Shown: positions 1-7,520 of the stretch, piece by piece
How the letters are laid out: each line of letters opens with the position of its first letter
How positions within the stretch are numbered: position 1 is the first letter of the stretch
Assembly: GCA_000437215.1 (NCBI GenBank)
Contig: FR898622.1
Location: 1-19,703, forward strand
Length of the DNA stretch: 19,703 nt
Source: Clostridium sp. CAG:440
GTDB lineage: Bacteria > Bacillota > Clostridia > TANB77 > CAG-508
Reading direction: 5' to 3'
The notes under the pieces: generated by a model
What the model was told of the DNA's origin: nothing
Databases searched by the model: none
Seen by the model: the letters and a program-made list of their open reading frames with translations, nothing else
Program-made: the position numbers and the translations under genes

Positions 1-3000
1 TTCCTTTTTTATTTTCTATTGCCTTTCCTTGATTTGTTACAAGTCCTCCTTTTATTTCTACTACTCCATTTTCTGTATTGTTATATATCGCACTATAACC
101 CTCATAATAATATGTTGCTTGTACTGTTCCTCCCTCTATTTCTACCTTACTACTACTTGTGTTATATATTGCATATGTTGAAGCATTTACTGTTCCTCCT
201 GTCATTTTAATAGTTCCTTCTCCTTTATTGTCAATTGTTTTACTTACTGCACTTATATTTCCACTAAGTATTTGAAGAAGTCCTGAATTTTGTACAACAC
301 TGTTACCAGACTTTTTCACATTAAATGAAGCCCCATCTATTTTTAAATTTGCACCCTCATTATTGGTGATTATATTTCCAATAGAGCTTATAAATGTTCC
401 GCCACCTTCAATAGTTAAATTACCATTATTATTTATATAGCTATTTACTAAAGTTGTAATTGAAAAGCCTGCCATATCTATATTTATAATTTTTTCTTTT
501 GAAATATTTAATGCTTCTGGAGAAATTTGATTTCTTAAAACAGTTATTTTTGTTTCTTCACCATCAATGCAGGCATCTATTGCATCTTGCATTTTTTTAT
601 ATGTAACAACTTTTCCATCTTTTGTAATAGAAGCTATATCTGGTATTTGTTTTGTTAATGTCCATACTTCATTGTTATTTTCCATATTACTTATAATCTC
701 AGAATCCTTTGGAATATTTATAGAATTTGCAAAAACAGGTGGATTTCCAATTATTTTTCCATCATAAAAGTTTAATATTCCAGAATTCATATTAATTTTT
801 CCATTTATTTCAGGAACTGTATTTGGTTCTTTATCATCATCTTCTCCCAATTGTATAGTACCTGTTCCTGAATTTGTTATTCCATTTAAAACATTTCCTG
901 ACTTAATATATACAGTTGCACTATTTTTATTATTTATATTATTTATAGTTGAATTCTCTATAAAAATATTTCCAGAACCTTCAAATGATACATTTGATCT
1001 TGTTGAATTAATAATATTTACAATTCCTGTTCCTCTATTTGTCAATCCATTAGAGCCTTTAATATTATTTAAATTAACAGTTCCTTCTTTATAATTTATA
1101 ATATTACCAATTGTAGCATTATTTATATCAAAGTCTTTTGAAGAATAATTTTCTATATAAGAAATTGTTCCCGCTTCTATAGTCAAATTTCCATTTTCTC
1201 TATTATATAATCTGCTAATATTACCTCCAGATATAACACTTTCTTTTTCACTATAATTTTGTAAATCTGCATTAATTGTTCCGCCCATTATTTCTAAATT
1301 TCCATTCTCATTACAAATTGATTTTGTAATAGCAATGTTTGATATCTGTGTTATTCCTAATTTATTATAAATGCCATACTCACCTGTTGAAATATTTACA
1401 CTATTGCATATATATGTTCCCTCATTGTATATAGCATAACTATAGCCATTAGTAGCTAATACCTCTGTATTTTCATTTGTTACTAACTTACCTGCATTGT
1501 ATATTGTTGATTTTCTATAATATTTACCACTAGAATAATAGCCACCTTTTGTTGTCTGAATCTTCACATCATTTATAGTTAGTTGTGCATCCTTATCATT
1601 ATAAATTGTACTATCTGAAGTATTAAGTATCAAAGCTGTTTTAATTGTTTCTCCTTCTCTAGAAACAATATTAAGTTTTCCACTATTCTTTATAGCATAT
1701 TCACTTGCATGACTGGTAATTTGTTTACCATCTAAATTTATTGTCACATTTTTTGTACTATCTATTATTAATGTCTCTTGTAATTCATTTGGAATTACCA
1801 AATAAATAATGTCATTTTCTTTTGCTTTATCAACAGCCTCTTGTAAAGTTGAATAATAAATATGCCCAATTCTTGCTGAATAATCCGCAAGTCTTCCTAA
1901 AATTGCAACTTCACCATTATCTTCTACTGTTGTTATTGCACTATAATCAGTAGGTGTAGCTGTTACATCACCTTTAATTGCTTTATTTGCTTTTATTATA
2001 CCATCATAAAAGTTAAATGTTCCATCATTTAAAATCCCATTTATTTGTCCTATTATTTCTGGTCTTATAATGCTTACATCACTATCATCTGAACCTAAAA
2101 TTATAGTTGCTCCTTCATTATTTTTTATTGCAATATTATTTTCACTTGTTATTTTTCCTATTTTATTTTCATCAGTTGATGAATCTATTATACTTAATGT
2201 TCCATTATTTTCTATTGTACACATATTATATAAATTATTACTTATTGTATTTCCGTTTAAATCTAAGGTTATATTTTGTCCTGAGTACACATTGCATGTT
2301 TCTTCTGTGTCTCTTAACAATTGTATTGTAGCTTTTGTTCCATCTTTTAAACATTGCTCTATTGCATCTTGAACACTTGGATATATAACATTTGTTTCTA
2401 CAATTTTAGCAATTCCTTCAGTTATACTGCATTTTAGTACCTGCTGTGTTTTATTTGAGGCATTATCTGTAGCAATAACCCACAAATACCAATCTCCCAA
2501 TTCTGTTACTTTTTTTGTTATTTCATCATCTGTTACATCTTTCCAATCTTCTCCTGTTGGTTCAACATCCTTACTTGATGACCAACCATATTTTTGACTT
2601 GCTAGTTGACTTCCTCCCTCATCATTTACATTAACTTGTATTTTTATCGTTGCCGTTCCATCTTTTAGCATTTTATCACCAGTATTTTTTAATATAATTT
2701 TTGGAGCTTCTTTATCAATATTTTTTACTGTATATTTTTCTGTAACAGCTTTATTTCCATTTTTTGCTTCAGCAATAATTTGAGTATTACTAGATATTGC
2801 TCTTTCAACCTTATTTTCTGTGACTGTATTTTCAGCTTCATCTGATAATTTATAGGTCTTATTTGTTAAACTATTTCCATACTCTATTGTCACTTTAACA
2901 TCTTTATTTGTCCATGTATCATTATTAGGAACGGCTGTAATTTGTATTTTGTCACTTTCAACTTTGCTTATTAAATCATTTTCATTAACATCGCCTTTTA

Positions 3001-3478
3001 AACTCCATATTTTTCCATCTCTTACATAATATAAAGTATTATTTGATAAGTTCAAAGCAAAAACATCTGTAAAGCTAGTAAGTCTTTCATATTCGTTTTC
3101 AGTATATGTTGTTTGATTATTTCCCAAATTAGAAGTAACATTTAATTCTTTTAGATTCACCAAACCAACCCTTATATTTAATTGTGTTAAATATTTATCT
3201 GAACTAATTATATTATTGTCTTGCAAATCTTTATTGCTTAATTCTCCAGAATAATCACCTGATTTTAATCTTTTTCCTTCTCCTTCTGCTCTTTTAGAAT
3301 TTAATGTATCTTGTAATTGTGATAACTCTGTCATTATTTGTGAATCTGTAGCTTTATCTACCATCCCACTTTTACCAGAAAAAGTTGCAACCATTATACT
3401 TGCTATTATAAGCATCACTACAATAGTTACTACTAAAGCTATCATTGTTACACCTTTTTGTTTTTTAAACTGTTCCAT
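1..3478 (-). CDS. Large pilin-like surface protein with Ig-like and beta-helix-type repeats (partial)
   Basis: An open frame of 1,159 codons starts at ATG 3478 and runs off the left edge with no stop. The start has an AAGAAGGG ribosome site. The N-terminus MEQFKKQKGVTMIALVV looks like a prepilin signal: a short basic leader, Gly9, then a hydrophobic helix (about 10-30). The mature +5 residue is Ala, not the usual Glu. Residues ~215-350 look like an Ig-type region. Three modules follow from about residues 360, 537 and 954, each with the pattern aromatic-x-S/K-x-Q-D/E-A, then a strand-rich part ending N-I-x-L/I-D-L/M-x-G. Between them lie Asn/Gly/Thr-rich stretches with I-x-N-x-G-T-style repeats, suggesting a right-handed beta-helix. 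It is probably displayed at the surface through a pilin-type anchor. Ligand is unknown. Recognition of the N-terminus is firm; the fold is inferred. Confidence 0.85.
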   Translation of the reverse strand, partial: MEQFKKQKGVTMIALVVTIVVMLIIASIMVATFSGKSGMVDKATDSQIMTELSQLQDTLNSKRAEGEGKRLKSGDYSGELSNKDLQDNNIISSDKYLTQLNIRVGLVNLKELNVTSNLGNNQTTYTENEYERLTSFTDVFALNLSNNTLYYVRDGKIWSLKGDVNENDLISKVESDKIQITAVPNNDTWTNKDVKVTIEYGNSLTNKTYKLSDEAENTVTENKVERAISSNTQIIAEAKNGNKAVTEKYTVKNIDKEAPKIILKNTGDKMLKDGTATIKIQVNVNDEGGSQLASQKYGWSSSKDVEPTGEDWKDVTDDEITKKVTELGDWYLWVIATDNASNKTQQVLKCSITEGIAKIVETNVIYPSVQDAIEQCLKDGTKATIQLLRDTEETCNVYSGQNITLDLNGNTISNNLYNMCTIENNGTLSIIDSSTDENKIGKITSENNIAIKNNEGATIILGSDDSDVSIIRPEIIGQINGILNDGTFNFYDGIIKANKAIKGDVTATPTDYSAITTVEDNGEVAILGRLADYSARIGHIYYSTLQEAVDKAKENDIIYLVIPNELQETLIIDSTKNVTINLDGKQITSHASEYAIKNSGKLNIVSREGETIKTALILNTSDSTIYNDKDAQLTINDVKIQTTKGGYYSSGKYYRKSTIYNAGKLVTNENTEVLATNGYSYAIYNEGTYICNSVNISTGEYGIYNKLGITQISNIAITKSICNENGNLEIMGGTINADLQNYSEKESVISGGNISRLYNRENGNLTIEAGTISYIENYSSKDFDINNATIGNIINYKEGTVNLNNIKGSNGLTNRGTGIVNIINSTRSNVSFEGSGNIFIENSTINNINNKNSATVYIKSGNVLNGITNSGTGTIQLGEDDDKEPNTVPEINGKINMNSGILNFYDGKIIGNPPVFANSINIPKDSEIISNMENNNEVWTLTKQIPDIASITKDGKVVTYKKMQDAIDACIDGEETKITVLRNQISPEALNISKEKIINIDMAGFSITTLVNSYINNNGNLTIEGGGTFISSIGNIITNNEGANLKIDGASFNVKKSGNSVVQNSGLLQILSGNISAVSKTIDNKGEGTIKMTGGTVNASTYAIYNTSSSKVEIEGGTVQATYYYEGYSAIYNNTENGVVEIKGGLVTNQGKAIENKKG

Positions 3479-3514
3479 AATAATTTTCCCTTCTTTAATA
3501 TAATAATTACTTAT

Positions 3515-3543
3515 ATTTTATATAAATATAAACGTTCAATCAA
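3515..3543 (-). promoter_or_regulatory. Sigma-A-type promoter for the large pilin-like gene
   Basis: On the minus strand, TTGATT (3538-3543) and TAAAAT (3515-3520) are separated by 17 bases. They lie 36 bases upstream of the ATG at 3478. The local sequence is very AT-rich, so alternative -10 boxes exist. Confidence 0.5.
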
Positions 3544-3648
3544 TATCTGCTTTTATAGATTTATAAAGTAATATAACATATTCTTAGGGCATAAATTATT
3601 ATCAGTTTTTTTCTATCTTATTAAATCTTTATTACATTTTCATTTCAA

Positions 3649-3678
3649 AAAGCAAAAAGAGCATGCTTTTACATGCTC
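3649..3678 (-). terminator. Intrinsic terminator after the small YtxH-like gene
   Basis: The arms GAGCATG (3659-3665) and CATGCTC (3672-3678) form a 7-bp stem with a 6-base loop. On the minus strand the stem is followed by CTTTTTGCTTTTTG, a U-rich tail. It lies 36 bases beyond the stop of the small gene at 3714-3854 and separates that unit from the pilin-like gene. Confidence 0.75.
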
Positions 3679-3713
3679 AATGTTATATTTCCGTAATAAA
3701 TTTTACTTTTTAA

Positions 3714-3854
3714 TTAAATTACTCCTAATTTTTTTGCAAACTGTTTTCCCTTTTTTATCATTTTTCTTTTTGCTTTGTTCTCGTTTTCTAAATACATCAT
3801 CATTATTCCTGTTGTTACTAATCCACCAATAAACATACCTTTTACAAATTTCAT
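3714..3854 (-). CDS. Small YtxH-like protein (46 aa)
   Basis: A short ORF of 46 residues begins MKFVKGMFIGGLVTTGIMMM and ends in a Lys-rich tail (KAKRKMIKKGKQFAKKLGVI). An AGAGGTGG ribosome site sits four bases before the ATG at 3854. One N-terminal glycine-rich membrane helix followed by a basic amphipathic tail matches the layout of YtxH-type small membrane proteins, whose function is poorly defined. It starts 38 bases after the repaired end of the upstream tauE-like gene and is followed by a clear terminator, so it is probably the last gene of that transcript. The ORF is short, but ribosome site, composition and terminator all support it. Confidence 0.65.
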   Translation of the reverse strand: MKFVKGMFIGGLVTTGIMMMYLENENKAKRKMIKKGKQFAKKLGVI

Positions 3855-3892
3855 TTTACCACCTCTATTTGATTTTATTTTGCCTAATTTTA

Positions 3893-4271
3893 TTATGCTT
3901 TATTTTTAGAATTAATATACTCTTTTATAATGGAATATATTTCATGAATAGCAATAATTGCTAAAAAAATTCCGAAAATATTTCTTTAAATCTTTTACAT
4001 TTGTATATATTGCTAAATTGGCACCAACTATAGCTCCCAATACTCCAAAAATGGAAATTATTGTTGCAAGTTTTAAATCTATATTTTTATTTTTAAAATT
4101 TACTATTATAGCCACTATTGATGTTGGTATAAAAAATATTAAATTTGCCCCTTGAGCTATGTGTTGCTCAATTCCTAACATAAATGTTAATAGGAAAATT
4201 AGTACTGTTCCTCCACCCATTCCAATGCCACTAATTATTCCTGATATCGTTCCAATTAAAATTTCTAACAT
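3893..4271 (-). CDS. Half-size TauE/SafE-family permease, needs a +1 frameshift at CGG
   Basis: Read straight from ATG 4271 the frame ends after 109 residues with an out-of-character tail (RNFFSNYCYS). Skipping one base, the C at 3974, restores a frame that continues KYFGIFLAIIAIHEIYSIIK and stops at 3893, giving 125 residues. The protein has a glycine-rich GMGGGTV turn near the N-terminus and about four membrane helices, as in one half of a TauE/SafE anion exporter (normally about 250 residues in two repeats). Its neighbour at 4371-4718 is a second half-size copy, so the two may assemble into one carrier. Substrate is unknown (sulfite, sulfoacetate and other anions are known in the family). 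The break is either a programmed shift, a real lesion or a sequence error. Confidence 0.75.
3972..3974 (-). other. In-frame CGG codon at +1 frameshift point (tauE-like gene)
   Basis: Minus-strand reading is AAA TAT TTT CGG AAT in the first frame. Dropping the C (3974) gives TTT GGA ATT, and coding continues for 26 more residues in a hydrophobic helix typical of the family. The shift restores a glycine. There is no homopolymer run across the site. It is one of three such sites in the window. Confidence 0.7.
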
Positions 4272-4274
4272 AAT

Positions 4275-4299
4275 AAAAACCTACTTTTTAGTAGGTTTT
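4275..4299 (-). promoter_or_regulatory. Hairpin holding the ribosome site of the 3893-4271 gene
   Basis: The arms AAAACCTAC (4276-4284) and GTAGGTTTT (4291-4299) pair over 9 bp around a 6-base loop. On the minus strand the second arm is followed by a short U-rich stretch and then directly by the ATG at 4271. The only Shine-Dalgarno-like sequence (AGTAGG) lies in that arm. The element could stop transcription from the upstream tauE gene, hide the ribosome site, or do both. Confidence 0.5.
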
Positions 4300-4370
4300 C
4301 CATTTTTGTTAATTTAATTCATGTAATTTGCATTATATTCACTAATATTTATGCTATCTTTGTATAAATT

Positions 4371-4718
4371 TTATGCAGTAATCATCTTGTAGGAAATATA
4401 AATTAAAAATCCAGTAAATACAATTTTTAAAATTCTTTCAGGTAATTTTTTTAGTAATTTGGAACCAAAAAAGCCACCAATTGCACCTCCAATACCGCAC
4501 AAAGCTCCAACTTTCCAGTCTATATAATGACCTTTATAATAAAAAATGCTACTTGTAATAACCATCATAAGAATACAAAAAATTGATGTCCCTCTTGCTT
4601 TTTTTGATGGCACATCTAACAAATAAACAAATGCTGGAACTAAAATCATTCCACCACCAGTAGAAAAAAAACCACTTATAAAACCAGCAAATAAGCCAAC
4701 TAATGCTTTTTTTATCAT
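4371..4718 (-). CDS. Half-size TauE/SafE-family permease
   Basis: This is a 115-residue membrane protein starting MIKKALVGLFAGFISGFFS. A GGG turn is followed by MILVPAFVYLL, then a K-K-A-R-G-T-S segment, and a second glycine-rich segment GALCGIGGAIGGFFGSKLLK. These are hallmarks of one TauE/SafE repeat (Pfam TauE-like sulfite/anion permeases). Four to five membrane segments are visible. An AAGGTGAG ribosome site precedes the ATG. It is about half the usual family length and lies upstream of a second half-size copy, which suggests a two-subunit transporter. No in-frame CGG or frameshift is present here. Transported anion cannot be read from the sequence. Confidence 0.8.
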   Translation of the reverse strand: MIKKALVGLFAGFISGFFSTGGGMILVPAFVYLLDVPSKKARGTSIFCILMMVITSSIFYYKGHYIDWKVGALCGIGGAIGGFFGSKLLKKLPERILKIVFTGFLIYISYKMITA

Positions 4719-4798
4719 AAAATTCTCACCTTAATTTTATAATTGCCAATTTTTTAAAAAATAAACATAAAATTTACCACCATAAGGTTAATGAAAAA

Positions 4799-4934
4799 AT
4801 AGCAATATATATCATTTTTGCACCTTGGTGTCGCAACCAACTAAATTTAAATGTTAGTTGCTCCAATTCGCACTCGTGCTAACAGCACTCGTTTGGTCGC
4901 TTACGCAGTGCATCAAAATAATATATATTGCTAT
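4799..4934 (-). repeat. Structured dispersed repeat, copy 1 (136 bp)
   Basis: The element is closed by a perfect 14-bp inverted repeat, ATAGCAATATATAT (4799-4812) with its complement at 4921-4934. The core (about 4816-4906, minus strand) matches the core at 15438-15534 closely: GCGTAAGCGACC, CGAGTGC, GCACGAGTGCGA, TTGGAGCAAC, then GTTGGTTGCGACACCAAGGT. Inside it are a hairpin GTGCT-GTT-AGCAC and a longer hairpin around TTGGAGCAAC/GTTGGTTGC. It lies 27 bases after rarA, in the sense direction. No ORF is present. It may be a non-autonomous mobile element, a 3' UTR structure or a non-coding RNA. Confidence 0.75.
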
Positions 4935-4961
4935 CTTCCAACTTAAAACAGTGATATATTT

Positions 4962-6197
4962 TTAATTTTCTGGTGGTATATAATACTTTGTTCCTACCAT
5001 TTTATCTGGAAGATATTGTTGTTCCACATAATGTCCTGGAAAATCATGTGGATATAAATAGCCTTGATGGTATCCAAACTGTTCCATACCTTTTGCTGGT
5101 GCATTTCTAATATGCATTGGAACTTCTCCTGTATCTTTATTTGCAACATCTTCCATTGCTTTATTTATTGCATTATAGCTTGCATTTGATTTTGGAGAAG
5201 TCGCCACATAAACAGCCGCTTCTGCAAGTATAATTCTTGCTTCTGGCATTCCAACCATATGCACAGCTTGCATTGCACTATTTGCAACCACTAAAGCATT
5301 TGGATTTGCCATTCCAACATCTTCTGCTGCTGCTATAACTATTCTTCTTGCTAAAAACATTGGGTCTTCTCCTCCATTTAGTGCTCTTGCTAAATAAAAT
5401 ATTGCAGCATCTGGGTCTGTTCCTCTCATTGATTTTATAAATGCACTTATATTGTCATAATGACTATCTCCATTTTTATCAAATATTGCTTTTTTACTTT
5501 GTACACTATTTTTTATTACATCATCTGTTATGTTTATATAGCCATCTTTGTCCATTTGTGTAGTTAATACTGCAACTTCAAGCCCATTTAATGCTGTTCT
5601 TACATCTCCATTACAAATTGATGCTAATTTTTCTAGTGTTTTGTCTTCTATTTTAATGTTATATTCTCCAAGTCCGTCTTTTCTTTCTAAAGAATTTTTT
5701 AGTATTTGATATATATTTTCTTTAGTTAATGGTTCTAGTTTTATTACCATTGATCTTGATATTAAGGCTTTGTTTACTTCAAAATATGGATTTTCTGTTG
5801 TAGCTCCTATTAATATTATTGTTCCATTTTCAACAAATGGTAATAGTGCATCTTGTTGCAATTTATTAAATCTATGTATTTCGTCTATAAATAATATGCT
5901 CTTTCCTATTGGATTTAGCATAAAATTTTTTGTTTCTTCTATTACCTTTTTTATATCATTTACTCCTGCTGTTACTGCATTAATTTTATAAAACTTGTAT
6001 TTTGTTGTTTGGCTTATTACTCTGGCAAGTGATGTTTTTCCGCATCCTGGAGGTCCAAATAATATTATGCTAGATAGCCTATCTGCTTTTATTGTCCTAT
6101 ATAATATTTTGTCCTTTGCAAGTACATGTTCTTGCCCTACATATTCTTCTAATGTTTTTGGTCTCATTCTATATGCCAATGGTTCATTACTATTCAT
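4962..6197 (-). CDS. rarA: Replication-associated recombination ATPase RarA (MgsA)
   Basis: This 411-residue AAA+ protein acts at stalled replication forks, linking clamp-loader-like ATPase activity to fork repair. Visible motifs are Walker A GPPGCGKT (48-55), Walker B ILFIDE (101-106) followed by IHRF, sensor 1 GATTEN (131-136) and a probable arginine finger in SRS (Arg148). The C-terminal part has the MgsA/RarA family segments AFIKSMRGTDPDAAIFYLAR and AAEDVGMANP, and ends near GTKYYIPPEN. These distinguish it from RuvB and DnaX. The length fits the family (about 420). An AAAGGTGAT ribosome site precedes the ATG. It starts 10 bases after ruvA, so the two are co-transcribed; ruvB, the usual partner of ruvA, is not in the window. 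Confidence 0.95.
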   Translation of the reverse strand: MNSNEPLAYRMRPKTLEEYVGQEHVLAKDKILYRTIKADRLSSIILFGPPGCGKTSLARVISQTTKYKFYKINAVTAGVNDIKKVIEETKNFMLNPIGKSILFIDEIHRFNKLQQDALLPFVENGTIILIGATTENPYFEVNKALISRSMVIKLEPLTKENIYQILKNSLERKDGLGEYNIKIEDKTLEKLASICNGDVRTALNGLEVAVLTTQMDKDGYINITDDVIKNSVQSKKAIFDKNGDSHYDNISAFIKSMRGTDPDAAIFYLARALNGGEDPMFLARRIVIAAAEDVGMANPNALVVANSAMQAVHMVGMPEARIILAEAAVYVATSPKSNASYNAINKAMEDVANKDTGEVPMHIRNAPAKGMEQFGYHQGYLYPHDFPGHYVEQQYLPDKMVGTKYYIPPEN

Positions 6198-6207
6198 TTT
6201 ATCACCT

Positions 6208-6837
6208 TTATTTTGATAATTCTAATAATCCTTTTTTAATTATTTCTTCTAATGTCATTTCCTTTATGTCTAATTTTTCTAATTTCTTTTCTATTTCCTT
6301 TTTGTTATAGCCTAATACTTGAAGGGCTGATATTGCTTCATTTACTTTATCATTGTTTTTAATTGCTTCTTGTATTTTACTTGTTTTGTTATTTTCTTCT
6401 TTAACTTTACTATTTATTTCCTCTATTTGTTGTTGTTGTTTTATTTTGTCTTTTAATTCAAGTATAATTCTTTTTGCTGATTTTGGGCCTATTCCTGGAA
6501 TTCCAGTTAATACTTTTATATCTTCTGAAATAACTGCAATTGCAAATTCTGATGGCTCACATACTGCAAGCATTGTTAATGCTGTTTTTGCTCCTACTCC
6601 ACTAACTGATATTAATAGTTCAAACATTCTAAGCTCTTCTAATGTATTAAATCCAAATATGCTTATATCATCTTCTCTTACTCTATAATAGGTGTAAACT
6701 TTTACTTCTTTACCTATATTACCAAGTTTTTCTATTCCAACATCTGACATGTTTACTTTATAGCCTAGTCCTCCAACGTCTATTACCACAAAACCTGTCA
6801 TTTTCATTTCTAATATTCCTTTTATATATGCTAACAT
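6208..6837 (-). CDS. ruvA: Holliday junction branch migration protein RuvA
   Basis: RuvA binds Holliday junctions as a tetramer and loads the RuvB helicase. The protein of 209 residues begins MLAYIKGILE, the family start. It has an OB-fold domain (about 1-62), two helix-hairpin-helix motifs (GVGAK at 80-84 and GIPGIGPKSA at 112-121) and a C-terminal UBA-like domain III (about 163-209). A Gln/Lys-rich flexible linker (about 132-160) joins them. The ATG at 6837 was chosen over an upstream in-frame ATG at 6897 because it has a GTGAGG ribosome site, matches homologues, and the longer start would lie inside the promoter. rarA follows after 10 bases. Confidence 0.95.
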   Translation of the reverse strand: MLAYIKGILEMKMTGFVVIDVGGLGYKVNMSDVGIEKLGNIGKEVKVYTYYRVREDDISIFGFNTLEELRMFELLISVSGVGAKTALTMLAVCEPSEFAIAVISEDIKVLTGIPGIGPKSAKRIILELKDKIKQQQQIEEINSKVKEENNKTSKIQEAIKNNDKVNEAISALQVLGYNKKEIEKKLEKLDIKEMTLEEIIKKGLLELSK

Positions 6838-6868
6838 TTTATTCCTCACTTTTTTAATTTCTTTGCTC

Positions 6869-6897
6869 ATTATATGATTGAAATAATAAAAAGTCAA
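6869..6897 (-). promoter_or_regulatory. Strong sigma-A-type promoter for ruvA-rarA
   Basis: Minus strand TTGACT (6892-6897) and a perfect TATAAT (6869-6874) are spaced by exactly 17 bases. The predicted transcript starts near 6862, about 25 bases before the ruvA ATG. The -35 box overlaps the foot of the terminator of the preceding operon by two bases. Confidence 0.85.
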
Positions 6898-6949
6898 TAG
6901 ACTTTAGATATTTTTACGAACTTTTTTTCGTATATATCTAAAGTCTATT
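6896..6949 (-). terminator. Long intrinsic terminator of the dapF-dapL operon
   Basis: Perfect 16-bp arms (6896-6911 and 6934-6949) enclose an inner 6-bp stem, TACGAA (6915-6920) with TTCGTA (6927-6932). On the minus strand the stem is followed by GACTTTTTATT. It begins two bases beyond the stop of the HD hydrolase gene, so it ends that operon. The outer arms are also followed by T-rich sequence on the plus strand. Confidence 0.85.
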
Positions 6950-6951
6950 TT

Positions 6952-7506
6952 TTACATATTATAAAAATAAGTTGCCTCTAAATCTGCTTCATGCATTAAT
7001 AATGCTAATGGGTATTTTTTATATGCTGCCCCAATTGTATTGTAAAGTTCCTTTGGTTCTGTATATCCCATATGCCAGCGAATTGAATATTTTTCTTCTG
7101 GTGTAAGTTTTATGTATTCTGTAATCATCATTACTGATTTTTCGCCATGTCCATATGGAATTGTATCATCTATTGTGTAATATGGAACCTTTTCCCATAC
7201 TCCTAATTCGTTTTTAGCATTTCTATAATCCACTTTATAAAAGTTTGCTTTACATAGATCATGCAATAATGGTACCAATATCAATGTTTCTTTATTTACA
7301 TTTATTGGCTCTATATTATGTTCTACTTTATGTTTTAATATTTCATAAACTTTCATACTGTGTTCTACAAGCCCACCTTCGTGATCTCCATGAAATCTAG
7401 TACTTGCCGGTGCTTTAAAAAAATCTGTTTTTTCTATAAATTGTATTAAATCATCTATTCCTTCTCTTTTTACTTGTCTTAATAAATTTAAAAATTCCTC
7501 TTTCAT
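6952..7506 (-). CDS. HD-domain phosphohydrolase
   Basis: This 184-residue protein carries the HD metal-dependent phosphohydrolase signature. The likely ligands are His49 (in GGLVEHSMKVY), His82-Asp83 (LLHDLCK), His120 (PYGHGEKS), His145 (IRWHMG) and an acidic residue in the HEAD segment (172-175). HD enzymes hydrolyse phosphate esters of nucleotides or nucleic acids, but the substrate cannot be assigned here. The length and the FHGDHEGGLVEHS segment resemble small stand-alone HD proteins common in Clostridia. It follows the 7521-8531 gene by 14 bases and is the last gene before the terminator. Confidence 0.85.
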   Translation of the reverse strand: MKEEFLNLLRQVKREGIDDLIQFIEKTDFFKAPASTRFHGDHEGGLVEHSMKVYEILKHKVEHNIEPINVNKETLILVPLLHDLCKANFYKVDYRNAKNELGVWEKVPYYTIDDTIPYGHGEKSVMMITEYIKLTPEEKYSIRWHMGYTEPKELYNTIGAAYKKYPLALLMHEADLEATYFYNM

Positions 7507-7520
7507 TATATTTTATCCTT

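Noticed and set aside
3893..4271. Simple pseudogene interpretation of the three split genes
   Set aside because: Each has a single lesion of the same kind, conserved motifs on both sides and no further stops; one is aspS. It remains possible that the bases are systematic errors, so this is stated as the main alternative.
6838..6897. Longer start for ruvA at 6897
   Set aside because: The extra 20 residues would be encoded across the TTGACT-17-TATAAT promoter and the terminator foot, and RuvA homologues start at MLAYIKG.
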